Positions 53,134 through 61,677 are shown, counted from the first letter of the stretch. The stretch: 64,000 bases of DNA from Acidimicrobiia bacterium (GCA_028285585.1 JANQOU010000006.1:434001-498000), one strand, 5' to 3'. Notes: generated by a model not told the origin, from the letters alone. Made by a program: numbers and translations.

Positions 53134-53538
53134 CTACAGGCTGATCACCTGGTCGGGTGGGTTGCCACCGAGAGCTGCGTACAGATCGGGGAAACACCCG
53201 ACTCCGGCACCATCCACCATGTCCACCGGAGTGCACTCGCCCGGCTCGGTCCGGCCCTCACCCGAGGAAGGGTCACACCAGCGCGGCTCGCCCTCGGCCA
53301 GGTTGCGCTCCAGCGCGCAGTTGTCACAGGCCATGATCAACATGCCGGTCTCCTTGGCCACAGCGGAGAGCCGTTCACCGATCGGGTCACCCTTGCGGAG
53401 AGACCAGACGTTGTCGTCGAAGAAGAAGATCCCAACAACCTCTACTCCGTGGGTGCCGGCCTCGAGCTGCGGCAGGATCATCTGGGCCACCTTGTAACTG
53501 GCGGCACGCGGCGTGTTCAAAACGTAGGCGACTTTCAC
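53134..53538 (-). CDS. DsrE/DsrF-like small protein
   Basis: 134 residues. The N-terminus MKVAYVLNTPRAASYKVAQMI and VEVVGIFFFDDNVWSL have the flavodoxin-like alpha/beta pattern of DsrE-family proteins. The central segment MACDNCALERNLAEG carries a CxxC pair, and more Cys occur at CDPSSG, CTPVDM and GCFPDLYAALGG. The family handles sulfur transfer or persulfides. It is the last gene of a unit with an XRE regulator and a membrane protein, 71 bp after the regulator. Confidence 0.65.
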   Translation of the reverse strand: MKVAYVLNTPRAASYKVAQMILPQLEAGTHGVEVVGIFFFDDNVWSLRKGDPIGERLSAVAKETGMLIMACDNCALERNLAEGEPRWCDPSSGEGRTEPGECTPVDMVDGAGVGCFPDLYAALGGNPPDQVISL

Positions 53539-53609
53539 CTTCGCTCCTTTCGTATGAGAGCAAAGCTACTGATTGCCAAGGGGTACCAAAACACAGCGCT
53601 GACAGGGCT

Positions 53610-53822
53610 TCAGTCCGGGTATTGGAACACCTCGTCCAAGGGGACCCCGAGTTGCCGGGCCATCTTGAAAGCCACCTCGAGTGAAGGGGAATACTTGCCT
53701 TTCTCGATGGCGATGACCGTTTGCCGGGTGACTCCGACCGCCTCGGCAAGCTCGGCCTGCGTCATCTCACCGGCTGCGAAACGCAGCTGCCGGATTCGAT
53801 TGGTGATCTTGGTCGGCTTCAC
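53610..53822 (-). CDS. XRE-family transcriptional regulator (70 aa)
   Basis: A single helix-turn-helix domain: [41 protein letters not shown] (read in parts). Minimal Cro/CI-like regulators of this size usually regulate the membrane-protein gene beside them. The start overlaps the preceding gene by 4 bp. The palindrome at 54257-54274, upstream of the unit, is a candidate operator. Confidence 0.88.
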   Translation of the reverse strand: MKPTKITNRIRQLRFAAGEMTQAELAEAVGVTRQTVIAIEKGKYSPSLEVAFKMARQLGVPLDEVFQYPD

Positions 53823-54244
53823 CAGCTCACCACCCCTCGGCGATAGAGCACGAGCTTGGTGATGTTCGAGGCAATCTCAGAAAGCACCAGCCCGGCGAGC
53901 AGCGTGTTGGCAACCCAGAAGTGCTCAAGTTCGATCATGGCGAGCAGCATCCCGCCGAGCGCCCCTGCGGTGAGGACGAAACCACCGATGTACTCGCCGT
54001 AGCGGTTGATCGTCTTGTCACGCTCGTCTTTCGAGTCGTCGCCACGACCGGCAACCGTGATGAGGATGATCCCGACCACCGCCAAAGCCACCACTAGGCC
54101 GACAGTTGTCAGCATCAATCCCTGGTAGTCGATGTCTCCGACATCGGTGCCGCCCAGCTGCCCGGCGACGGTGGCGAAATACCAACCGTAGACCAGGGTC
54201 ATCGTCACCAGGATCAGCCAAGTGCTCTTCTCTTCGAATGTCAC
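53819..54244 (-). CDS. Four-helix membrane protein of the DUF2178 type
   Basis: 141 residues with four hydrophobic helices (~8-25, 42-65, 85-105, 112-130) and a charged cytoplasmic loop [22 protein letters not shown]2178-like proteins are commonly encoded beside a small XRE regulator, as here. The function of the family is not established. Confidence 0.72.
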   Translation of the reverse strand: MTFEEKSTWLILVTMTLVYGWYFATVAGQLGGTDVGDIDYQGLMLTTVGLVVALAVVGIILITVAGRGDDSKDERDKTINRYGEYIGGFVLTAGALGGMLLAMIELEHFWVANTLLAGLVLSEIASNITKLVLYRRGVVSW

Positions 54245-54256
54245 ATCCGACCTCCA

Positions 54257-54274
54257 TGTAAGTAATTGTTTACA
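54257..54274. promoter_or_regulatory. Imperfect palindrome, candidate XRE operator
   Basis: TGTAAGTAATTGTTTACA has arms that match at 7 of 9 positions. It lies 13 bases upstream of the leftward ATG at 54244, within an AT-rich divergent promoter region (54245-54336) that also contains TTACAC-A-GTGT near 54295-54305. Confidence 0.4.
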
Positions 54275-54336
54275 CAGACAATGTACGATATTCCTTACAC
54301 AGTGTCAAGTTTTTCATACATCACTACATTTGGTGC

Positions 54337-56016
54337 ATGGAATCGACATCCACAACCCTCGAATCGCTTGGCGACCGGTACTGGAACACCTACGCCGAGT
54401 ACGTCCCGACGGTGGCCACCGTGCGCGGGATCCACGACTTCGACGATCAACTGCGCTCCTGGGACGAGTCGAGCCTGCAGGGTTTCGCCGACCGCTTCAG
54501 GGCCATCGCCGACGAGGCGGCGCAACTCGATCTGAGCAGCCTCCCATTGCAGGAGCAGATCACGGCGGAGCTGCTCGTCTATCAGAGTCGAACCACTGCC
54601 AAGGACATAGAGCTTCGATTCCCGATCACCTCGATCGACCCGTTCACCGGGATTCACGCCCCGCTCCTCAGCAGCACTCGTCAGAACACGGTCAGCGAGA
54701 TGTCGCAGGCCGAAGCTCTTCTGGAGAGGTATTCGAAGGTCCCCGAGTACCTGGCCGACGGCCTCACCCTTCAGCGCGCCAACGCAGATGGGGGGATGTC
54801 ACCTGCCTTGGCATCGATGGAGCGGGTCATCGACCAGCTGGACCGCTATCTCGACCTTCCTCTCGAAGACGACCCATTCCTTCAGCTCGAGCTCCCGAAA
54901 GACGGGACTGATTGGTTGGAACGCGCCACCAATCTGGTGATCGGGACGATCCGGCCTGCCTTTGAGACCTACAGGGCTGGTTTGTCGGAACACATCGCAC
55001 CCGTCGCCCGGCCGGACGAGAAGTGCGGACTGATGTGGATGACGGGTGGCGAGGAGATCTACGCCCACAACATCTACAAGTACACCCAGTTGGAGGAGAC
55101 CGCCCAGAAAATCCACGACGTTGGTCAGCATTGGGCGACCGAGGTCAACGCGGCCGAATGGGTAGAGATCGGTGGAAAGGCCTTCGGTCTCGACAGCAAA
55201 GACGCCGTGTTCGACCGGCTTCACAACGACCCGGCCATGCGTTTCACATCCGAAGATGAGATGCTCGATCACGCCCGGACAGCGTTGGAGAGAGCCTGGG
55301 CCGCGGTGGATGACTGGTTCGACATCCGGCCCGACACCACATGTGATGTAGTTCCCGTGCCGGCCGCATCCGCGCCGGCCAGCCCACCGGCGTATTACAT
55401 GCAGCCACCTGTCGACGGCTCCCGGCCGGGCCGCTACTTCCTCAACACCTACAAGCCTGAGGAACGGGACAGGTTCGAGTACGAGTCGATTCACTTTCAC
55501 GAGGGGATTCCAGGGCACCACTTCGACCGGTCACTCGCCTCGGAATTGGAGGGGATCCCAACCTTCCGGCGCTATGCGAACGTGTTTGCACACACCGAGG
55601 GGTGGGGCCTCTACTCCGAACGTCTCGCCGATGAGATGGGCCTGTACTCGTCGGAGGTCGATCGCCTCGGGATGGTCAGTGCCGACGCATGGCGCGCCGG
55701 GCGCCTGGTCACCGACACCGGGATCCACGCTTTGGGCTGGAGCCGGCAGCAGGCCATCGAGTTCCTACAGGAGTGGACGCCTATCGGCTTGCTCACCATC
55801 GAGCAGGAAGTCGACCGGTACATCGGGATGCCTGGCCAAGCTCTCGCCTACAAGATGGGCCAGCTCGAGATCTTCAGGCTGCGTGAGGAGGCCGAGGCCG
55901 AGCTTGGCAACCGATTCGAGATCAAGGGATTCCACAACACCATGTTGGCCAACGGCGCGATGCCGCTGCCGATGCTCGAACGAGCAGTCAAAGGTTGGGT
56001 GAGCGTGTGCAGATAG
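54337..56016 (+). CDS. DUF885-family protein (metallopeptidase-like)
   Basis: 559 residues. The family signature is present: the zinc-site-like HFHEGIPGHHFDRSLASEL, then HTEGWGLYSERLADEMGLY, RLVTDTGIHALGWSRQQAIEF and the C-terminal MPGQALAYKMGQLEIFRLR. HExxxGHH plus the downstream Glu recall gluzincin peptidases. No signal peptide, so it is probably cytoplasmic. The substrate is unknown. Divergent from the DUF2178 unit. Confidence 0.88.
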   Translation: MESTSTTLESLGDRYWNTYAEYVPTVATVRGIHDFDDQLRSWDESSLQGFADRFRAIADEAAQLDLSSLPLQEQITAELLVYQSRTTAKDIELRFPITSIDPFTGIHAPLLSSTRQNTVSEMSQAEALLERYSKVPEYLADGLTLQRANADGGMSPALASMERVIDQLDRYLDLPLEDDPFLQLELPKDGTDWLERATNLVIGTIRPAFETYRAGLSEHIAPVARPDEKCGLMWMTGGEEIYAHNIYKYTQLEETAQKIHDVGQHWATEVNAAEWVEIGGKAFGLDSKDAVFDRLHNDPAMRFTSEDEMLDHARTALERAWAAVDDWFDIRPDTTCDVVPVPAASAPASPPAYYMQPPVDGSRPGRYFLNTYKPEERDRFEYESIHFHEGIPGHHFDRSLASELEGIPTFRRYANVFAHTEGWGLYSERLADEMGLYSSEVDRLGMVSADAWRAGRLVTDTGIHALGWSRQQAIEFLQEWTPIGLLTIEQEVDRYIGMPGQALAYKMGQLEIFRLREEAEAELGNRFEIKGFHNTMLANGAMPLPMLERAVKGWVSVCR

Positions 56017-56055
56017 GAGTACTGAGTACTCCTTTCTGCACACGGGCTAGTCGGT

Positions 56056-56391
56056 TCAGTCCTCGAAGGGGACCGGCATCAACTCGAACACCTCAACGGC
56101 GTAGTTGCCGAGGCCCTCGCTCAGATAGGGATGTCCGTCGGTGAGCTGTTGCGCCTGGTCGAGGTCGTTCGCGGCGATGATCGAATAACCGGTGAGGCTT
56201 TCTGGGGCACCAGTGCTCCCATCATCGATCACCGACGCGCCAGGCCCGAAGGGGCTTCCCACATCTTGCAGGGCCGGACCGACTTTCTCCATCCACGACT
56301 GCCATTTGGCAAGCACAGCGGCGCCCTCCTCGGGCGTCATGTCGGCCATATCGGTGGCTTCACCTTTGTAGATGAGTATGTAGTTGGGCAT
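56056..56391 (-). CDS. YCII-related protein
   Basis: About 111 residues from ATG 56391, chosen because AGAGGAG lies just upstream; the earlier ATG at 56412 would make that ribosome binding site coding. The fold begins MPNYILIYKGEATD and ends GNYAVEVFELMPVP, typical of the YCII/DGPF alpha-beta barrel half. Divergent from the ArsR/AHSA1 pair with a shared operator region. Proteins of this family often accompany stress regulators; function uncertain. Confidence 0.78.
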   Translation of the reverse strand: MPNYILIYKGEATDMADMTPEEGAAVLAKWQSWMEKVGPALQDVGSPFGPGASVIDDGSTGAPESLTGYSIIAANDLDQAQQLTDGHPYLSEGLGNYAVEVFELMPVPFED

Positions 56392-56411
56392 ATGGGCTCC
56401 TCTCTGTGTCA

Positions 56412-56468
56412 TATTTTAGTGATGACTATATCGTGTTCTTTCGACTATTTCAATTCGCGCTAAAATAG
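56412..56468. promoter_or_regulatory. Divergent promoter region with TATTTTAG/CTAAAATA inverted repeats
   Basis: TATTTTAG at 56412-56419 is mirrored by CTAAAATA at 56460-56467. A closer pair, CTATTT near 56446 with AAATAG ending at 56468, sits next to the GTG of the ArsR gene. The region is AT-rich and serves both the YCII gene (left) and the ArsR-AHSA1 pair (right). Likely bound by the ArsR protein. Confidence 0.4.
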
Positions 56469-56472
56469 AGGG

Positions 56473-56766
56473 GTGGACACCCTTCAAGTCATCGCCGAGC
56501 CTCGCCGCCGAGAGATTTTGAAACTGATATGGGACGAAGAGCTGGCCGCCTCCGAGATCGCCGCCCAGTTCGATGTGACCTTTGGCGCGGTGTCCCAGCA
56601 TCTAGGCGTCCTTCGCCAGAGCGGGCTCGTGAAGATGCGCAAAGACGGGAATCGCCGGCTCTATGTGGCAGACCGGGACGCTCTGGCTCCGTATCGGGCC
56701 TTGCTCGAAGCGATGTGGAAGGAGACGCTGGCCGACCTGGCCCGAACCATCGAGGAGGGCCAATGA
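56473..56766 (+). CDS. ArsR-family transcriptional regulator
   Basis: 97 residues from GTG 56473. The winged HTH covers most of the protein: AEPRRREILKLIWDEELAASEIA, then FDVTFGAVSQHLGVLRQSGLVKMRKDGNRRLY (in parts). There are no metal-binding Cys. It is the standard partner of AHSA1/SRPBCC genes, and the two overlap as ATGA. Confidence 0.92.
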   Translation: MDTLQVIAEPRRREILKLIWDEELAASEIAAQFDVTFGAVSQHLGVLRQSGLVKMRKDGNRRLYVADRDALAPYRALLEAMWKETLADLARTIEEGQ

Positions 56767-57158
56767 CCGAGATCGTCGTCGAACAGAGGATCGCCGCTCC
56801 CCCATCCATCGTCTATCGCTACCTCACCGAGGCAGAGAAGTGGGTGCAGTGGCAGAGCGCGAGCGCAGAGTTGGACCCACGACCCGGTGGAATATTCGCC
56901 ATGGGCATGCCTAACGGGATGAACGCCCGAGGCCAGTTCACAGAGCTGGTCGAGGACCGCCTGGTCGAGTTCACGTGGGGATGGGTCGACCGTCCCGGGA
57001 TCCCGCCTGGCTCCACGATCGTCTCGATCCAGCTCGCCGAAGTGGAAGACGGGACGTTGCTCACGCTCACCCACCGCAATCTCCCAGAAGACGAGGCGGC
57101 AGAGCACCGGGCCGGCTGGGAAATGCATCTGCCCCGACTGGCAGAGGTCGCCAAGTAG
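56763..57158 (+). CDS. AHSA1/SRPBCC-domain protein
   Basis: 131 residues starting at the ATG that overlaps the ArsR stop. TEIVVEQRIAAPPSIVYRYLTEAEKWVQW is the canonical SRPBCC start; PRPGGIFAMGMPNGMNARGQF and LLTLTHRNLPEDEAAEHRAGWEM complete the helix-grip fold that binds hydrophobic ligands. Co-regulated with ArsR; ligand unknown. Confidence 0.9.
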   Translation: MTEIVVEQRIAAPPSIVYRYLTEAEKWVQWQSASAELDPRPGGIFAMGMPNGMNARGQFTELVEDRLVEFTWGWVDRPGIPPGSTIVSIQLAEVEDGTLLTLTHRNLPEDEAAEHRAGWEMHLPRLAEVAK

Positions 57159-57182
57159 GGCTGACCCCTTGGCAGCGACAAG

Positions 57183-57272
57183 CGGAGAGGGAGGGATTTG
57201 AACCCTCGAAGAGGCTTTAAACCCCTTACTCGCTTAGCAGGCGAGCGCCTTCGACCACTCGGCCACCTCTCC
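57183..57272 (-). tRNA. tRNA-Ser (anticodon GCT)
   Basis: Acceptor GGAGAGG pairs with CCTCTCC. Anticodon stem CTCGC/GCGAG encloses CTGCTAA with anticodon GCT. The long variable arm typical of class II tRNAs follows, and the T arm has GGTTCAAATCC. CCA not encoded. First of four serine tRNAs in this cluster. Confidence 0.95.
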
Positions 57273-57326
57273 TCTGTTGTCCGGTGAACGGTACCGGCGT
57301 CGAGATTCTGAGGGAAACCCCTTGCA

Positions 57327-58562
57327 CTACCGGTCGAGAGCCCGAAGCTCCTCGAGTTGTTCGCGTAGATGGGCTCGTTCGACTTCGTTGCTGCATAGAT
57401 CGAGCGCAGTGCGGTACGAGGCATTCGCCAACTCGATGTGGCCGAGTTGCCGGAAGAGCTTGGCACGTGTCGCGGCAACGCGGTGGTCTTCGGGCAACAG
57501 GTCTTCGAGCCCGGTGAGAAGGTCCAAGCCCGCTTGGGGACCCTCGGCCTCGGCAACTGCCACGGCACGATTCAGCCTCACGATCGCAGAGCCGGTCAAC
57601 GATTCGAGAGCCTCGTAGTGGCGGGCGATCGTCGCCCAGCCCGTCCTTGCTGCAGTCGCTGCCCGGGCGTGCTCCGCAGCGATCAGCGCCTGAAGCCGAA
57701 GCTCCTCGGCATAGCCAGTGCCCGGCTCGAGGCCGGCGAGAAGCCCCAGCCCGGCCTCCTTCTCATCGGCGTGCCACATCGATCGGTCTTGATCGGCAAG
57801 AGGCACCAGCCGGCCTTCCAGTTGTCGGGCGTCTCGTCGCGAGTGTTGCAACTGCAGAAGCGCCAGCATCGCCCGCACCTGAGGCGCTTCCGGCAGGAGA
57901 TCCCTCAAGACAACCGCCAAGCGCACGGCCTCGCCGGCTGCATCGGCGCGGAACAGATCGGGTCCAGGGCCCGGGGTGTACCCGGCGGTGAAAGCGAGAT
58001 AGATGGTGCGGCACACTTCGTCGAGCCTCGACCGCAGCTCCTCTTCCATCGGAGCACCCAGCGGAATCCCGGCTTGCACGATCTTCTTCTTGGCCCGAGT
58101 GAGACGAGCCGCCATCGTCGGGGTGGAGACGAGGAACAGGCGAGCGATCTGATCGGTGGGCGTCCCCATCACCAGTCGCAGTGCCAGCGCCGAACGCGAC
58201 TCCCGAGGGAGCGCAGGATGACAACACAGCAAGATGAGGTGCAGTCGGTCGTCTGCAAGCTCCACGTCGGGATCCTCGGGTGGCACCCAGTCGGGCTTGA
58301 CCGCGAGCAGCGCTGCCTTGCGCCCTGCGACCGCCTCGGCCCGGAGCCGGCCAACTATCTGTCGATAGGCGGTGGTGTAGAGCCAACCGGACGGGCTGTC
58401 CGGCACACCCGATTGCGGCCAGCGCTCGGCCGCCCGGGCAAAGGCCTCACCCAGAGCATCTTCGGCGAGATCGATCCGCCGGGTCCGAGCAAGCAGCAGC
58501 GACAGCAGCCGGCCCCACTCGGCCCGGTGGACCTGTTCGACGACTTGCTCAGGGGACTTCAA
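57327..58562 (-). CDS. ECF42-type RNA polymerase sigma factor with C-terminal extension
   Basis: 411 residues. Sigma region 2 lies at ~10-75 (RLLSLLLARTRRIDLAEDALGEAFARAAERWP in parts) and region 4 at ~115-165 (RSALALRLVMGTPTDQIARLFLVSTPTMAARLTRAKKKI in parts). A ~230-residue helical TPR-like extension follows. The ECF42 group has this architecture and is genetically linked to a DGPF/YCII protein, which is encoded directly upstream here (14-bp overlap). The extension is thought to control the sigma factor in place of an anti-sigma. Confidence 0.9.
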   Translation of the reverse strand: MKSPEQVVEQVHRAEWGRLLSLLLARTRRIDLAEDALGEAFARAAERWPQSGVPDSPSGWLYTTAYRQIVGRLRAEAVAGRKAALLAVKPDWVPPEDPDVELADDRLHLILLCCHPALPRESRSALALRLVMGTPTDQIARLFLVSTPTMAARLTRAKKKIVQAGIPLGAPMEEELRSRLDEVCRTIYLAFTAGYTPGPGPDLFRADAAGEAVRLAVVLRDLLPEAPQVRAMLALLQLQHSRRDARQLEGRLVPLADQDRSMWHADEKEAGLGLLAGLEPGTGYAEELRLQALIAAEHARAATAARTGWATIARHYEALESLTGSAIVRLNRAVAVAEAEGPQAGLDLLTGLEDLLPEDHRVAATRAKLFRQLGHIELANASYRTALDLCSNEVERAHLREQLEELRALDR

Positions 58563-58902
58563 GAACCGGAATGATCTCGATATCGAGAGCAGGGAGAAGT
58601 CGGCAGAGGTCGATCACGGTGTCGAGATCGGGAGCCTCCAACAGGTAGTAGCCACCAATGTGCTCGGCGACCTCGGCAAACGGACCGTCGGTGATCGTCA
58701 TCTCACCGCCACGGGTTCTCAAAGTCGTCGCCATCGAGCCATCACCCAAGGCCTCGCCACCCAGCATCTCCACGCCGGAACGGCTCTCACACGCCTCGCT
58801 GAAGGCGACGTGTTTGGCCATCTCGGCCTCTTGCTCATCAGCCGTCATCTCGTCCCAGGGTGTTGTCTCGCCGTAGCCGGCGAGCAGAACAAAGTGTTTC
58901 AT
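58549..58902 (-). CDS. YCII/DGPF-domain protein, partner of the ECF42 sigma factor
   Basis: 117 residues: MKHFVLLAGYGETTPW at the start and the defining DGPF motif in TITDGPFAEVAEHIGGYYLLE. The role in ECF42 systems is undefined, but co-occurrence is strong. First gene of the two-gene unit. Confidence 0.88.
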   Translation of the reverse strand: MKHFVLLAGYGETTPWDEMTADEQEAEMAKHVAFSEACESRSGVEMLGGEALGDGSMATTLRTRGGEMTITDGPFAEVAEHIGGYYLLEAPDLDTVIDLCRLLPALDIEIIPVLEVP

Positions 58903-59061
58903 GCTTTGTCTCCTTCGTCTCTTGATCGGCGGACATCGCCGACATCACTACGACGCGCGGCACTGCCCGGAATCGACAGCCTTCTCGAAAGCTACAAGAC
59001 GGTCTCGGTTTGAAGCGGGGTGGGCGATCGCAGAGCTGGCTCGAGCACGCGAGCGCCGACG

Positions 59062-59147
59062 CGGAGGGGGTGGGATTCGAACCCACGAGACCCAAAGGGC
59101 CCAACAGTTTTCAAGACTGTCGCCTTAGACCGCTCGGCCACCCCTCC
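59062..59147 (-). tRNA. tRNA-Ser (anticodon TGA)
   Basis: Acceptor GGAGGGG pairs with CCCCTCC. Anticodon stem ACAGT/ACTGT encloses CTTGAAA with anticodon TGA. Class II variable arm present; T arm GGTTCGAATCC. Confidence 0.95.
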
Positions 59148-59188
59148 GGGCACCACCCATTCTCGCGCCTCCCGACCCCGGTTCCAGC

Positions 59189-59296
59189 AACCTCAGGTAA
59201 TACGGCCCAGATACGGTGCCTATGGCCTCAGGTTCGAGAAGGCCGCGGCCAACTCGAGGCTATAGCGACCAGATACGGGCGTTATTACCTGAGGTT
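59189..59296. repeat. Copy B of the paired 46-bp hairpin repeat
   Basis: Units at 59189-59234 and 59251-59296 (46 bp each, 16-base spacer). The first unit begins AACCTCAGGTAATACGG and ends CCTATGGCCTCAGGTT, a better hairpin than in copy A. The second begins AACTCGAGGCTATAGCG and ends CGTTATTACCTGAGGTT. The CCAGATACGG core occurs in the same orientation in both. It lies between tRNA-Ser(TGA) and tRNA-Ser(CGA). Confidence 0.85.
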
Positions 59297-59309
59297 GGCG
59301 GGTGGGGGG

Positions 59310-59400
59310 CGGAGGGGGTGGGATTCGAACCCACGAAGAGGCGTCAACCCCTTACGGCATTTCGAGTGCCGCGCACTAGACCGGACTATGCGACCCCTCC
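59310..59400 (-). tRNA. tRNA-Ser (anticodon CGA)
   Basis: Acceptor GGAGGGG pairs with CCCCTCC. Anticodon stem CGGCA/TGCCG encloses CTCGAAA with anticodon CGA. The D arm to anticodon stem is identical to that of the neighbouring tRNA-Ser(GGA), indicating duplication. Class II variable arm. Confidence 0.95.
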
Positions 59401-59452
59401 AAAAGGGATTCAGTTGTCGGCGACGTCTGAGCATCGCTCAAACTCGCTTGCG

Positions 59453-59543
59453 CGGAGGGAGAGGGATTTGAACCCTCGAGGGGGCGCAAACCCCCAACGG
59501 CATTTCCAGTGCCGCGCACTAGACCGGACTATGCGATCCCTCC
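59453..59543 (-). tRNA. tRNA-Ser (anticodon GGA)
   Basis: Acceptor GGAGGGA pairs with TCCCTCC. Anticodon stem CGGCA/TGCCG encloses CTGGAAA with anticodon GGA. The variable arm has changed strongly relative to the CGA copy while the D and anticodon arms match. Confidence 0.95.
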
Positions 59544-59589
59544 GGGTATCCCGCCGGAGCCGACGGGAAAGGCAGGATAATGCTGCCTT

Positions 59590-60048
59590 GTGACTGAGCC
59601 CATTTATGAACAAGCCATGAGACAAGCGCTCGCGGCCGCCCGAGAAGCAGGCCAAGCCGGTGACGTGCCTGTGGGCGCTGTCCTCCTCGACGAGTCCGGG
59701 CAGACGGTCGGAGTCGACCGGAACCGGCGGGAAGAGTTCCACGACCCAACAGCCCACGCTGAGATGCTGGTCATCTCCTTTCGGGCCAGGGAGATCGGGG
59801 ACTGGCGACTCGAAGGGCACACGCTCGTTGTCACCTTGGAGCCCTGCCCGATGTGTGCCGGTGCCGCGGTGTGGTCCCGGCTCGACCGGATCGTCTACGG
59901 TGCCCCGGACCCCAAAGCCGGTGCTGCCTGGTCTCTGTACAACATCCCCCAGGACCGCCGGCTCAACCATCGAATCGAGCTGATCGACGGAGTGCTGGCC
60001 GACGAATGTGGCGAACTGCTCACCGAGTTCTTCGAGAGCAAGCGCTAG
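59590..60048 (+). CDS. tadA: tRNA adenosine deaminase TadA
   Basis: 152 residues from GTG 59590. Zinc-site motifs are DPTAHAEMLVI (HAE) and LEPCPMCAGAAVWSRLDRIVYGAPDPKAGA (PCxxC, in parts). It converts A34 to inosine in tRNA-Arg(ACG), which is encoded at 53002-53075. A cytosine deaminase is possible, but the DPKAGAAWSLYNI segment is TadA-like. Divergent from tRNA-Ser(GGA), 46 bp away. Confidence 0.92.
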   Translation: MTEPIYEQAMRQALAAAREAGQAGDVPVGAVLLDESGQTVGVDRNRREEFHDPTAHAEMLVISFRAREIGDWRLEGHTLVVTLEPCPMCAGAAVWSRLDRIVYGAPDPKAGAAWSLYNIPQDRRLNHRIELIDGVLADECGELLTEFFESKR

Positions 60049-60049
60049 C

Positions 60050-61228
60050 TCAGATCTGCGCCTCGGCGATCGCCTTGCCCTCCGTCCGCTCCAAGCGTCG
60101 ATCCCAAATCGTGTAGATCATCGAGCCGACGAACAGGGTCACGCCCGCTGACGAGAACGCCACGAGATAGTCGAAGCCGTCGATCAGGAATCCCACCGCC
60201 GGCGCACCAATCAGCAGGGCCACGTCGAAGAGCGCGGTGAAGATCGACATGGCCGAGCCACGCTCGGACACTCTGGCCCTGTTGACCACCTCGCTGGAAA
60301 GCAGCGGGAAGGCAACACCGTGGGCGCTGCCCATGATCAAAGCGGCAAAGACCAAAGGCACGATGCTCTCGGCCAGGCCCATCAGGAGCAAACCGGCACC
60401 GAAGATGCTGACCGCGCTGACCAGGACTGTGCGATGTGGCATGGTGTCGTATCGGCTGCCACCAAAGATTCGAGTGATCGCCGCCGACGCTCCGTAAATC
60501 ACAAAGAACAGCCCCACCGAACCGACCTGGCGCTCGTTGAAATATGTCCTGGTGAACGTGAACATCGTCTCGATCCCCACGAAGAACAGCAGCGCAGCGA
60601 ACCACAGTGGGAGCATGTTCTTCTGGACGAGGGCCTGCCAGAACCCGCGTCGCGGCTGGCGACCCCGCACTGGCAGCACGGGGAGCGCCCAGACGACGAA
60701 CCAAGAGAGGATGCTGAATGACGCAGCCGCCCAGAAGAGGGCGTTGAAGCCGTTCAAAGCCAGCAGTCCGTCACCCAGATATCCAACAATGCTGATGGGA
60801 ATCAGCCCGGAGAGCCCAAAGATGGCGAGGCCCTGTGTGCGTCGCTCGAGAGGGATCGAATCGGCACCGTAGGTGATGATCGAGGTGAACAGGGAAACCT
60901 GGAACACCCGCTGGCTGAGGAACAGCAGCCACAGCCAAGGCCCCCAGACCGAGGTCGTCAGCAGCAGCAGAAGGACGGTGATGTTCATCGTCCCGACGAC
61001 CAACATCACCGTGCGGCGATGGGTCAGGTCGAGTATCCGCCCCAACCAGGGCCGAGACACAAGCGAGACGATCGCTGAAGCCGAGTAGAGAAGACCGATC
61101 AAGCCTTCGGTGGCGCCGAGGTCGCTCAAGTATCCGGGCAGGTGCACGAGCACGCCAAACGACAGCTCCTGAAGAATCGCCGCCGCGAACAGCGTGGGGA
61201 AGTTGGGACCGAAACGTTTGAGCGACAT
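60050..61228 (-). CDS. Major facilitator superfamily transporter
   Basis: 392 residues, 12 hydrophobic helices. The motif A-like loop is VSRPWLGRILDLTHRRTVML. A central basic loop at ~185-198 (VRGQRQPRRGF-like) divides the halves. It lies one base from the convergent tadA stop. It belongs to the drug/unknown-solute exporter type; no regulator is adjacent. Confidence 0.85.
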   Translation of the reverse strand: MSLKRFGPNFPTLFAAAILQELSFGVLVHLPGYLSDLGATEGLIGLLYSASAIVSLVSRPWLGRILDLTHRRTVMLVVGTMNITVLLLLLTTSVWGPWLWLLFLSQRVFQVSLFTSIITYGADSIPLERRTQGLAIFGLSGLIPISIVGYLGDGLLALNGFNALFWAAASFSILSWFVVWALPVLPVRGRQPRRGFWQALVQKNMLPLWFAALLFFVGIETMFTFTRTYFNERQVGSVGLFFVIYGASAAITRIFGGSRYDTMPHRTVLVSAVSIFGAGLLLMGLAESIVPLVFAALIMGSAHGVAFPLLSSEVVNRARVSERGSAMSIFTALFDVALLIGAPAVGFLIDGFDYLVAFSSAGVTLFVGSMIYTIWDRRLERTEGKAIAEAQI

Positions 61229-61452
61229 ACGAACCGGTCAAGGTAACACCCGCGGGGGAACACTCCCGCCGCAATAGGCGCGGGGCCGTGTTGGGGTGCG
61301 GTGAGGGTGAAAGTAGCCTTTCCGGCGATCGTGTAGGCGGGGCGCTAGGGGTGCCCTGCACCCGAAACCCTCTTCATGCGGGGCCGAATTCCCCGCCCGA
61401 GGGATGCGACACACCGGGGCTTCAAAGCCCTGATTGAGGACACGTGATGTTG

Positions 61453-61548
61453 ACGGTCGGGTCCTGCGCGGCGGAACACCATGAATCGGGTCAGGTCCGG
61501 AAGGAAGCAGCCCTAAGTGGAGCGTTCCGGGTGCCGCAGGGTCGCCCG
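61453..61548 (+). ncRNA. ffs: Signal recognition particle RNA (small bacterial type)
   Basis: The invariant SRP apical segment is present from 61490: GTCAGGTCCGGAAGGAAG, continuing CAGC. Flanking sequences pair: GTCCTGCGCGGCGGAAC with GTTCCGGGTGCCGCAGG. Total length is about 96 nt, as expected for the 4.5S type. It binds Ffh for co-translational membrane targeting. Exact ends are estimated. Confidence 0.92.
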
Positions 61549-61626
61549 GCCCGAGTAGGCGGCCGATGTCGACGGTGTGCCCCGTATCTCGACGGCGGGG
61601 TCACGATCTCGATCAACTCTCTCTCG

Positions 61627-61676
61627 TTGCTATAGCAAGGGGTCGCGCTGAGCGACACGCGTTGCTATAGCAACGC
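61627..61676. promoter_or_regulatory. Two TTGCTATAGCAA palindromes 35 bp apart
   Basis: TTGCTATAGCAA at 61627-61638 and again at 61662-61673; the second extends to an 18-bp perfect palindrome GCGTTGCTATAGCAACGC (61659-61676). Between them is GTCGC-GCTGA-GCGAC (61642-61656). The block lies downstream of the SRP RNA and at the 3' end of the leftward methyltransferase gene. It could be a bidirectional terminator or a protein-binding site. Confidence 0.45.
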
Positions 61677-61677
61677 T

